Source: Oscillospiraceae bacterium (GTDB lineage Bacteria; Bacillota; Clostridia; Oscillospirales; Ruminococcaceae). Taken from it: DNA of 5,549 nt. Numbering within the stretch: the stretch's first letter is position 1; each line of letters begins with the position of its first letter. Below, piece by piece: positions 1 through 5,436 of this stretch. Made by a program: the position numbers and the translations under genes. Below the pieces are notes generated by a model that saw only the letters and a list, made by a program, of their open reading frames with translations, ran no database searches and was not told where the DNA came from. Location of the stretch: contig CADBXQ010000056.1 of NCBI GenBank assembly GCA_902798675.1, positions 1-5,549 of the forward strand, given 5' to 3'.

Positions 1-477
1 CGGCTTTATGTTGTGAGCCATCTTGAGGAGACAAAGCGAGGCCTTGGAATGCAGCAATATACAGGGCGAATAACTCTTGCTTCGGGGAAAATCTTTGGAA
101 AGGGCTTTAATTCTCCCGATATTTTAACCTCAACCCCTGAGTTATATAACGACATGATTTTTGCCCACATAGGCCAGGTTTTAGGGTTTGTTGGATGTGT
201 GTGTGTTTTGCTGTGGCTGCTTTTATACTGCTTCCGGCTTTTGCAAAATGGCCGAAAAGCCCCGGATCATTTGGGATACGCTATATGCGTTGGAATTTTT
301 GCTATAATGTTTTTTCAGTCGCTTGTTAACATAGGGATGGTTTTATGTATAACGCCTGTTATTGGGGTCACTTTGCCGTTTATCAGCTCCGGAGGCTCAT
401 CTGTTGTTGCAACATATATTTTGCTTGGCCTTGCCCTGAGCGTCCATAACCACACGCACAAGCCAACTTTATTTTAA
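1..477 (+). CDS. SEDS family (FtsW/RodA/SpoVE-like) membrane protein, C-terminal part, 5' end outside window
   Basis: The reading frame is open from the first base and ends at TAA 475-477, so only the last 158 residues are visible; the GTG at 13 is internal. The family comprises polytopic peptidoglycan glycosyltransferases that polymerise lipid II with a class B PBP partner. Seen here: a GKGF segment at residues 34-37, the NDMIFAHIGQVLG stretch matching the family's TDFIFAxxxEELG, then three hydrophobic segments (about 54-80, 91-128, 134-149). The family signature appears as PVIGVTLPFISSGGSS (about 119-134). It departs from usual members: the extracellular loop normally carrying the catalytic Asp in a DPxGxG(Y/F) context reads ETKRGLGM here, and EELG is QVLG. 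Family assignment is sure; whether it is RodA-, FtsW- or SpoVE-type cannot be told, and catalytic competence is doubtful. A short spacer separates it from the hydrolase gene. Confidence 0.85.
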   Translation, partial: RLYVVSHLEETKRGLGMQQYTGRITLASGKIFGKGFNSPDILTSTPELYNDMIFAHIGQVLGFVGCVCVLLWLLLYCFRLLQNGRKAPDHLGYAICVGIFAIMFFQSLVNIGMVLCITPVIGVTLPFISSGGSSVVATYILLGLALSVHNHTHKPTLF

Positions 478-529
478 AATTTAACATACTTCAGTGGATC
501 ATGGAGCTTCGAGCAAGGAGAGAATTTTT

Positions 530-534
530 GGAGG
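530..534 (+). promoter_or_regulatory. ribosome binding site deciding the hydrolase start at 546
   Basis: GGAGG lies 11 bases before ATG 546. The in-frame ATG at 501 has no comparable purine-rich site and would add 15 residues absent from typical family members, so 546 is preferred. Confidence 0.6.
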
Positions 535-545
535 AAATCACTTTG

Positions 546-1310
546 ATGAATAGCTGGTTCACAGTTGAAACACTTGACGCTCAGACATTTGATATTAGCG
601 AATATAGCCATTGGGAAGAAACACATTGCTATTTGCTTTGCGGATCAAAAAAGGCTGCTTTAATAGACACTGGACTTTGCGTTTGCAACATAAAAAGCGT
701 CGTTAAAAGGCTGACAACGCTGCCTATTATTGTGTTCACCAGTCATGTTCATTGGGATTATATCGGCGGGCATTGGCTCTTTGACTGCATTGCAGTGCAT
801 GAAGCAGAAAAGGATTGGATTTCTGGGGATTTTCCGCTGACTTTGCAGGAAGTTAAAAAACAGCTCGCGAAGACTCCTTGCAATTTCCCGGGTGGATTCA
901 ACATAAACGCATATCGGATTTTTCAGGGGAAACCGCAAATTCTTCTGCATGACGGTGATAGTTTTGATTTGGGCGAACGAAAGCTTCAAGTTATTCACAC
1001 ACCGGGCCATTCTCCCGGACATTGTTGTTTTTATGAACCGGAGAGAAAATTCATATATTGCGGTGATTTGATTGATACAGGCTGTCTTGACGCTTTTTAT
1101 CCGTCCACAAATCCCCGCCTTTTCCACCGCTCGGTGAAACGACTTATGACCTTGGATATAGACAGAGTTTTGCCTGGCCATCACGATTTAAGAATTCCTG
1201 TTTCGTTAATCGGGGAAATCGAGGCAGATTTTTCTCAGTTAGAAAGTCGTAGGCAGCTTAAGCAGGGAAATGGACTTTTTGATTTTGGAAAAATTCAAAT
1301 CCATATTTAA
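546..1310 (+). CDS. MBL-fold (metallo-beta-lactamase superfamily) metal hydrolase
   Basis: Predicted 254-residue cytosolic hydrolase of the metallo-beta-lactamase fold, glyoxalase II-like subgroup; the substrate cannot be told from sequence. Seen, numbered from ATG 546: the family start-up region HWEETHCYLL (22-31), LIDTG (39-43), metal motif SHVHWDYIGG (66-75), TPGHSPGH (152-159), CGDLID (172-177) and PGHHD (210-214). Expected ligands are H67, H69 and H155 for site 1, D71 and H212 for site 2, and D174 bridging. The usual HxHxDH motif is HxHxDY here: Y72 (codon TAT, one transition from CAT) replaces a site-2 ligand. An in-frame ATG at 501 would give 269 residues but lacks a good ribosome binding site. 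The gene sits between the SEDS gene and rsmD on the same strand with 65-70 base gaps. No promoter of its own is evident. Confidence 0.9.
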   Translation: MNSWFTVETLDAQTFDISEYSHWEETHCYLLCGSKKAALIDTGLCVCNIKSVVKRLTTLPIIVFTSHVHWDYIGGHWLFDCIAVHEAEKDWISGDFPLTLQEVKKQLAKTPCNFPGGFNINAYRIFQGKPQILLHDGDSFDLGERKLQVIHTPGHSPGHCCFYEPERKFIYCGDLIDTGCLDAFYPSTNPRLFHRSVKRLMTLDIDRVLPGHHDLRIPVSLIGEIEADFSQLESRRQLKQGNGLFDFGKIQIHI

Positions 1311-1375
1311 ACGTTCATAACAACACGCGCAAATTCACGTTATTTTAAAATTTGAAAGGGGAATTGGAATATATA

Positions 1376-1936
1376 ATGAGGGTTATTTCGGGAAAAGCCA
1401 GGGGAAGGAAGCTTTTTGCTTTGAGCGGGGAGGAAGTCCGCCCAACAACTGATCGAGTTAAAGAGGCAATGTTTTCGATTTTACACTTTAATTTGCAAGG
1501 CTCAAAAGTTTTGGATCTTTTTGCGGGATCCGGGCAACTTGGGATAGAAGCAATCTCAAGGGGAGCAAAAATATGCACCTTTGTCGATAATTCTAGAGAG
1601 GCTCAAAAAATACAGCTTCAGAATCTAAAATTGACAAATCTTTTTAAAAATTCAAGAGTTGTTTTTTCAGACGGGCCGACATTTTTAAAAACAACAACCG
1701 AAAAATATGACATAATTATTTTGGATCCGCCATATAAAACCGACCTGATCCCAAAAATATTGCGGTTTGTTTCAAAAAGCCTAACAGATTCGGGAATAGT
1801 TATGTGTGAACATTTAAATTCGCTTGAAATGCCAGAAAATTTTTGTGATATTGCTTTACAAAAGCGTTATAAATATGGTAAAATTATTCTGTCGACATAT
1901 CGCAAAATTGGAAAAGCAAAGGAGGAATATATATAA
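1376..1936 (+). CDS. rsmD: 16S rRNA (guanine(966)-N(2))-methyltransferase RsmD
   Basis: Predicted 186-residue S-adenosylmethionine-dependent methyltransferase that modifies the G966 position (E. coli numbering) of 16S rRNA during 30S assembly. Seen: the hallmark N-terminus MRVISGKARGRKL; RPTTDRVKEAMFSIL (22-36); motif I LDLFAGSGQLGIEAISRGA (46-64), which binds SAM; acidic D71 after the next strand (FVDNS); and the amino-methyltransferase motif DPPY (117-120). The length is normal for the family. ATG 1376 is chosen because conserved homology begins there; the frame runs upstream to TTG 1364 and TTG 1352. A purine-rich AAAGGGG at 1355-1361 is 14 bases from the ATG, which is rather long. The last codon and TAA stop overlap the proposed coaD start (ATAA, 1933-1936), and the coaD ribosome binding site lies within its final codons. 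Confidence 0.95.
   Translation: MRVISGKARGRKLFALSGEEVRPTTDRVKEAMFSILHFNLQGSKVLDLFAGSGQLGIEAISRGAKICTFVDNSREAQKIQLQNLKLTNLFKNSRVVFSDGPTFLKTTTEKYDIIILDPPYKTDLIPKILRFVSKSLTDSGIVMCEHLNSLEMPENFCDIALQKRYKYGKIILSTYRKIGKAKEEYI
1921..1925 (+). promoter_or_regulatory. ribosome binding site for coaD, supporting an ATA start
   Basis: GGAGG with exactly 7 bases to ATA 1933, ideal spacing. It lies in the last codons of rsmD. The spacing to the only nearby alternative, ATT 1939, is 13 bases; the first canonical in-frame start, TTG 1984, is 58 bases away. Confidence 0.8.
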
Positions 1937-2421
1937 AAATTGCAATTTGTCCGGGAAGTTTCGACCCGATAACTAATGGCCATTTGAATATAATATACAG
2001 AGCGTCTAAAATTTTTGACAAAGTTATAGTTTTAATCCTGCAAAACCCCGACAAAAGGCCAATGTTTTCAGTTAAAAAGCGGCTTTTTTGGATAGACTCC
2101 GCAACATCAAGGCTTAGCAATGTTTGCGCAAAATATTGGGACAAGCTTTTGGTTGATTATTTGGAGGTTTCAGGAGCGTGCGCGATAGTTAAAGGGGTTC
2201 GATCGCTTGATGATTTTAGCTATGAGATGCAGATGAATGCTGTTAATCAATCTTTAAATCCCAAAGCGCAAACAGTTTTCATGCCAGCCAGTCTTGAAAG
2301 CATGCACATCACCTCAAGTTTGGTTAAACATATTTATAGTTTGGGCGGCAAAATTGATTCTTTGGTTCCAAAAGAAATTTTAATGAATTTGAAAGAAACG
2401 ATGGAGGAGGCAAAAACATGA
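1933..2421 (+). CDS. coaD: phosphopantetheine adenylyltransferase (CoaD), with apparent ATA start codon
   Basis: Catalyses 4'-phosphopantetheine + ATP to dephospho-CoA + pyrophosphate, the penultimate step of coenzyme A synthesis, in the cytosol. From ATA 1933 the product has 162 residues, the usual family length. Seen: KIAICPGSFDPITNGH (2-17), containing the nucleotidyltransferase TxGH motif (T14-H17); K41 before RPMF, equivalent to E. coli K42; VKGVRSLDDFSYEMQ (86-100); and the C-terminal ITSSLVK (126-132), variant of the usual ISSSxVK. K87 stands where E. coli has R88, while R90 matches R91. No ATG, GTG or TTG exists in frame between the upstream stop at 1879 and TTG 1984; starting at 1984 would delete the active-site motif. 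Ribosome binding site spacing and the ATAA overlap with the rsmD stop both support ATA. Its TGA overlaps the next gene's ATG. Confidence 0.93.
   Translation: MKIAICPGSFDPITNGHLNIIYRASKIFDKVIVLILQNPDKRPMFSVKKRLFWIDSATSRLSNVCAKYWDKLLVDYLEVSGACAIVKGVRSLDDFSYEMQMNAVNQSLNPKAQTVFMPASLESMHITSSLVKHIYSLGGKIDSLVPKEILMNLKETMEEAKT
2403..2410 (+). promoter_or_regulatory. ribosome binding site for the coiled-coil gene
   Basis: GGAGGAGG inside the end of coaD, 7 bases before ATG 2418. It confirms this start and shows what a normal junction in this operon looks like. Confidence 0.75.
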
Positions 2422-2885
2422 CAGTTAACGATATATTAGACACCCTTGAAGATTTAATTAATTGCGCTTGGAAAATTCCAATGACAAACGGAAAATGCGC
2501 TGTTTCAACAGATGAAATTCAAAATCTCATTGATGACATGCGCCTGGCGCTTCCGAAGGAAATAAAACAGTCTAAAATGATTGTTAAAGACAGGACAGAT
2601 ATTTTGTCTGATGCTAAAAATGAAGCTAAAAACATAGTAGATGAAGCTAAAAAGCGCGCAAGCATTCTGGTGCGTGACAGCGAAATAACAAAACAAGCCC
2701 AGCAGCAAGCCATTCAAACGCTTGCCCAGGCCCGAACTCAAGCAAAAGAACTTCGCGAAACGGCGAACAAATATGTTGAAAATATGCTTGAAAGCATTGA
2801 AACCATCATTCTCACCAGCGCGCAAAACTTCAAAAACTCCCACGCCCAAATTAAAAAGATAATTAAATCCAACAACTCAAAATGA
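2418..2885 (+). CDS. coiled-coil protein of the coaD operon, DivIVA/ATPase-b-like, function unknown
   Basis: A 155-residue soluble protein with no signal peptide or membrane segment. The N-terminal part (MTVNDILDTLEDLINCAWKI) is a short amphipathic helix region followed by a linker; TDEIQNLIDDMRLALPKEIK (31-50) leads into a long charged, Ala/Lys/Glu-rich helix (about 51-127) with heptad-like character. It ends with ELRETANKYVENMLESIE (111-128), a pattern common in small clostridial coiled-coil proteins encoded next to coaD. Databases often label such proteins ATPase, V-type ATPase subunit or DivIVA-like from coiled-coil similarity alone. In actinobacteria a related coiled-coil protein, SepIVA, acts in envelope growth; a similar scaffold role here is only inference. 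The ATGA overlap with coaD means the two are translated together. The next gene is convergent, 20 bases away. Confidence 0.8.
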   Translation: MTVNDILDTLEDLINCAWKIPMTNGKCAVSTDEIQNLIDDMRLALPKEIKQSKMIVKDRTDILSDAKNEAKNIVDEAKKRASILVRDSEITKQAQQQAIQTLAQARTQAKELRETANKYVENMLESIETIILTSAQNFKNSHAQIKKIIKSNNSK

Positions 2886-2905
2886 AGGCTTGGAAGCGTT
2901 TTTTG

Positions 2906-4513
2906 CTAGAATCTTTTCTTTTTGTTTTTGCGGTTGCTGATCGCCCGACAGATCAGCCAAACTATTAAAGCAATCGACGACGCATAGCCTATCAGCCCAA
3001 GGATTGGAATTCCCATGATTTTGGGCTCCATTTGCGTTGTGCATAAAATTGCAGAGCCAAGGTTTAGGGAGCAGGAAATTGCGCAGATTATGATTTCAAA
3101 GACCATAGAATCTATTTTTTTCAGCGGCTCTTCAGATCCAACAATTTCCAGATTCGTTTTGAGCTCCCCGCGAATTGCCATAGCAAACAAATCGACAAGC
3201 GTTGACGGCATTTCGATTCCCTTTTTTATGACATTATATTCATTTTTAACCAGGTTCAAAAGCTCTTTTTTCAGGTCTAGACTTTTAAAAACACTTTCAG
3301 ACATATGGGCATTTATTATGCTAAACATGTTTATTCCAGGGCAGCACTGGCTTATCACCCCTTCCATCGTAACAAGCCCACGAGCGAGCATTGTTATTGC
3401 GGGAGGGACGGCTATGTTCTGGCCGCTGCATAAATCAAGAAGCTCGTCCAGCATTTCGCCCATATTTATTTCGCTTATGTCCATCGAAACATATTTTTTA
3501 ACCAAAGCCTCAAGATCGGTGTATAACTTTGAGTGGTTGATTTGTCCATATGTTTTGCCGATTGCAAGGACAGTTTCTTTGAGTTTGCGGATGTCATTTT
3601 GGGCCATTGCCATGACAGCATCTCTCATTAAAAGCCGATATTTTTCGCTGAGCTCGCCAACCATTCCCCAGTCAATAAAAACAATCTTTCCCTCGGATAT
3701 CATAATGTTTCCTTGATGGGGATCCGAATGGAAAAAAGCGTCATCCAGAATCTGTTTGCTATAGTTTTCGGCAAGCTTTGTTCCAATTTCTTTCATGTCA
3801 TATCCTGCGCGCTTTAAGTCTTTGACCTGATCTATGGAATATCCAACAATTTTCTCCATGACTAAAACTTTTGGCGTTGTCAGTCGTCGATATACAAATG
3901 GGCAGTCAACGTAAACTATGTCTTCATTGAGGCGCTTGAAACGCTCAAGATGTTTAGCTTCCAGGACAAAGTTCATTTCTTCTTTTGCGGTTGACCACAG
4001 TTCGTCTAAAACTTCGCCAAAATCAATAATATCCATCTTTTGGGAAAACATTTTTATTATGTTGATAAATTTTCGCATAAGTCTGATATCTTGGCGCATA
4101 ATGTTATATATTCCAGGGCGCTGAATTTTAACAACAACGCTTTTTCCGGATTTTTTCAAAACGGCGCAATAGACCTGAGCGATTGATGCTGAGCCAATCG
4201 GTTTTTGATCAATGGATTCAAAAATTTTATATGGACTGACGCTCCATTCTTCCTCAACAACCTTGATCATATCGCTAAATGGAAGCGGTTTAACTTCTGT
4301 TTGCAATTTTTTCAGCTCATCGCAATATTCTTCCGGAATGACATCAGATCTCATGGACATTATCTGCCCTATTTTAACATATGTTGGGCCCATATCCTCC
4401 AAGACCAGCCGCAATTTTTCAGGGGTTAATCCGTGAACAACGTCTCGCTTGCGCAAAACACTCATAAAAACCCTCAAGCGAGACTTTTCTTTGCCCTGCC
4501 CTCGCCTTTTCAT
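2906..4513 (-). CDS. AarF/ABC1/UbiB family atypical protein kinase-like protein
   Basis: A 535-residue member of the ABC1/UbiB atypical kinase-like family. Characterised relatives (UbiB, COQ8) support ubiquinone synthesis and have ATPase activity; in clostridia, which generally lack ubiquinone, the role is unknown. Seen: the family-defining KxGQ motif in GPTYVKIGQIMSMRSDVIP (42-60); the A-loop equivalent IGSASIAQVY (106-115), with GSAS in place of AAAS; ATP-contacting lysine in VVVKIQRPG (126-134, K129); EEMNFVLEA (178-186); catalytic loop DPHQGN (264-269); and metal-binding FIDWGMVG (279-286), with DWG where DFG is commoner. Two hydrophobic segments near the C-terminus (about 472-491 and 499-523), followed by a basic tail, suggest membrane anchoring. 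ATG 4513-4511 overlaps the stop of the phasin-like gene as ATGA, with GGAG (4525-4522 on the minus strand) upstream. Confidence 0.95.
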   Translation of the reverse strand: MKRRGQGKEKSRLRVFMSVLRKRDVVHGLTPEKLRLVLEDMGPTYVKIGQIMSMRSDVIPEEYCDELKKLQTEVKPLPFSDMIKVVEEEWSVSPYKIFESIDQKPIGSASIAQVYCAVLKKSGKSVVVKIQRPGIYNIMRQDIRLMRKFINIIKMFSQKMDIIDFGEVLDELWSTAKEEMNFVLEAKHLERFKRLNEDIVYVDCPFVYRRLTTPKVLVMEKIVGYSIDQVKDLKRAGYDMKEIGTKLAENYSKQILDDAFFHSDPHQGNIMISEGKIVFIDWGMVGELSEKYRLLMRDAVMAMAQNDIRKLKETVLAIGKTYGQINHSKLYTDLEALVKKYVSMDISEINMGEMLDELLDLCSGQNIAVPPAITMLARGLVTMEGVISQCCPGINMFSIINAHMSESVFKSLDLKKELLNLVKNEYNVIKKGIEMPSTLVDLFAMAIRGELKTNLEIVGSEEPLKKIDSMVFEIIICAISCSLNLGSAILCTTQMEPKIMGIPILGLIGYASSIALIVWLICRAISNRKNKKKRF

Positions 4514-4806
4514 TTTTTGCTCTCCAACTCTGAGAGTTTTTCCTTTAATTTTTTAATTTCGTCATGCGAAAGTTTTTCAACGCTGTCTAAAATATTCATC
4601 CCCTTCTCAGCAATTCCGCCTTTTAAATTATCCTTCGCATCACTAAATCCATGCTTTAGCTCTTGGTTTAAAACTTCCCCTTGTTTAACTGTCAGCTCGC
4701 CTTTTTCAACCAAGCTGTCAACCATTTCCTGCCCTTTTTCAACCGTTTGAGCAATGGCCCCAATTCCAGCCAAAAACACCTTTTTAATTTCATCACCAAA
4801 TAGCAT
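4510..4806 (-). CDS. phasin-family-like small helical protein
   Basis: A 98-residue protein resembling phasins and poly(hydroxyalkanoate) granule-associated proteins: an N-terminal amphipathic stretch IKKVFLAGIGAIAQTVEKG (7-25), a helix-loop VDSLVEKGELTVKQGEVLNQEL (29-50, with EKGE and a second helix), and a charged C-terminal coiled coil VEKLSHDEIKKLKEKLSELESKK (76-98). True phasins coat polyester granules; a clostridium need not make them, so here the protein may be a membrane-surface or partner protein of the ABC1 kinase encoded immediately downstream. That is inference from the ATGA overlap and operon arrangement. Start ATG 4806-4804 is preceded by GGGAG (4819-4815 on the minus strand) with 8-base spacing. 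The reverse-complement frame is open too but has no homology. Confidence 0.85.
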   Translation of the reverse strand: MLFGDEIKKVFLAGIGAIAQTVEKGQEMVDSLVEKGELTVKQGEVLNQELKHGFSDAKDNLKGGIAEKGMNILDSVEKLSHDEIKKLKEKLSELESKK

Positions 4807-4907
4807 AAATAGCTCTCCCTTCCAAACATTATAAAACCTAGTTATAAATATTTTTCAAGAAAACGTTGACAAAAAATTAAAAAATCACTTTAAACTACCA
4901 TAACATA

Positions 4908-4936
4908 ATTATAACTTTAAATTTTGATTTAGTCAA
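4908..4936 (-). promoter_or_regulatory. sigma-A-type promoter for the phasin-like/ABC1 kinase operon
   Basis: On the minus strand TTGACT (4936-4931), a 17-base spacer and a perfect TATAAT (4913-4908). Transcription should begin near 4900, giving a leader of about 95 bases before ATG 4806. A weaker pair closer in, TTGAAA (4858-4853) and TATAAT (4833-4828), has a 19-base spacer and could be a secondary promoter. Confidence 0.75.
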
Positions 4937-4989
4937 GTGTAATTATTAAAAACCACTAATTGCATGATTTTGTTGGGTTATATTTGTTT

Positions 4990-5024
4990 CAATGAGATCC
5001 TGGTTTAAAATATCCAACTCATTG
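4990..5024. repeat. inverted repeat (7-bp arms) in AT-rich spacer
   Basis: CAATGAG (4990-4996) and CTCATTG (5018-5024) are perfect inverted arms; TGG (5001-5003) and CCA (5014-5016) can pair inside. No T-run follows directly on either strand, so it is not a standard terminator. It lies between the candidate RNA's end and the operon promoter and might be a regulator site or chance. The rest of 4937-5066 is AT-rich with no gene. Confidence 0.4.
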
Positions 5025-5066
5025 CTGGAAAATTCCCAATAAATTACAATATCCTTGACTATGATT

Positions 5067-5401
5067 AAAAAAACAATGCAAAAATTAATTCGACCGCCGC
5101 CAGCTCACCATAAACCAAGCAAGTTAAACTCAATTTAAAATTTGCGACTATATCAAAGCGCCAATGACAAGCCAAGGTTAAAAAGCATGACAACGCCCTC
5201 AAGGACGCTAGCCTACCACTTGTCACGGACACTTTCAGCTGGACTTGCGCTTGAGAGGGATTTTTTTAAGCAAAGCTACACACAAACACACGCCTCCTTC
5301 GAAACACGTAAAGTGCCCAAGGAGGCGTGATATACAATATAACAATAAACGGCGGTAGTATTGCTAACTGCAGAGCTAGTACTGGAAGTTCCTAACTCCT
5401 G
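5067..5401 (-). ncRNA. candidate structured non-coding RNA of about 335 nt, unrecognised family
   Basis: A strong promoter reads into this segment, which codes for nothing convincing. Hand counts give about 44% GC over 5101-5400 against about 24% for 4801-5090, the usual look of a structured RNA in an AT-rich genome. Helices visible on the minus strand: a 5' hairpin (5383-5357); a perfect 11-bp stem (5329-5319 with 5299-5289); a hairpin with AGCU and GCUU/AAGC pairings (5277-5237) whose loop has seven A then UCCCUCUC; UGACAA/UUGUCA (5225-5220 with 5193-5188) enclosing GCGUCC-UUGA-GGGCGU; and an AU hairpin (5145-5119). ACCGCCG (5356-5350) can pair with CGGCGGU (5099-5093), closing a domain of about 260 nt. 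Seven T (5073-5067) may mark the 3' end. It lacks the signatures I know for tmRNA, RNase P and SRP RNA; 6S RNA was not evident. Both ends are estimates. Confidence 0.5.
5289..5329 (-). other. perfect 11-bp hairpin carrying complementary SD and anti-SD sequences
   Basis: On the minus strand arm CACGCCTCCTT (5329-5319), a 19-base loop with a possible inner CAC/GTG pair, and arm AAGGAGGCGTG (5299-5289). There is no T-run after it on either strand, so it is not an intrinsic terminator; it is best read as a helix of the candidate RNA. Confidence 0.75.
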
Positions 5402-5407
5402 ACTCCT

Positions 5408-5436
5408 ATTGTAGCACATTTGCATCGTTTTGTCAA
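5408..5436 (-). promoter_or_regulatory. very strong minus-strand sigma-A promoter with extended -10
   Basis: On the minus strand a perfect TTGACA (5436-5431), a 17-base spacer, and TACAAT (5413-5408) preceded by TGC, giving an extended -10. The predicted start is near 5400. No coding region with a ribosome binding site follows within 500 bases, so it probably drives a non-coding RNA. Confidence 0.85.

Noticed and set aside
660..1184. 174-codon minus-strand open frame opposite the MBL-fold gene
   Set aside because: It lies wholly within a gene with clear motifs, has no recognisable domain and no ribosome binding site; a shadow frame.
2886..2905. Possible intrinsic terminator between the convergent genes (GCTTGGAAGC then six T)
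   Set aside because: The stem would be only 3-4 bp with a very small loop; not enough to call, though the T-run is in the right place for the plus-strand operon.
3015..3716. 233-codon plus-strand open frame opposite the ABC1 kinase gene
   Set aside because: Antisense shadow of a gene whose family motifs are unambiguous; low-complexity Ser/Ile-rich translation without any known pattern.
4866..4894. Plus-strand TTGACA with 17-base spacer to TTTAAA
   Set aside because: The -10 is poor and no plus-strand gene follows; the surrounding sequence is AT-rich leader of the minus-strand operon, so chance is likely.
5289..5329. 11-bp perfect hairpin as a bidirectional terminator
   Set aside because: Neither strand has a T-run immediately after the stem, and on the minus strand it lies within the transcript from the strong promoter.
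5142..5330. 62-codon plus-strand open frame from TTG across the candidate RNA
   Set aside because: No ribosome binding site, TTG start, no recognisable domain, and it runs antisense through perfect hairpins; the strong promoter reads the other strand.
5100..5400. T-box or cobalamin riboswitch suggested by AAGTGGTAG and GTCAGGAG on the minus strand
   Set aside because: The T-box TGGNACCGCG core is absent, and the B12-box-like word is incomplete and at the wrong (5') end of the transcript.
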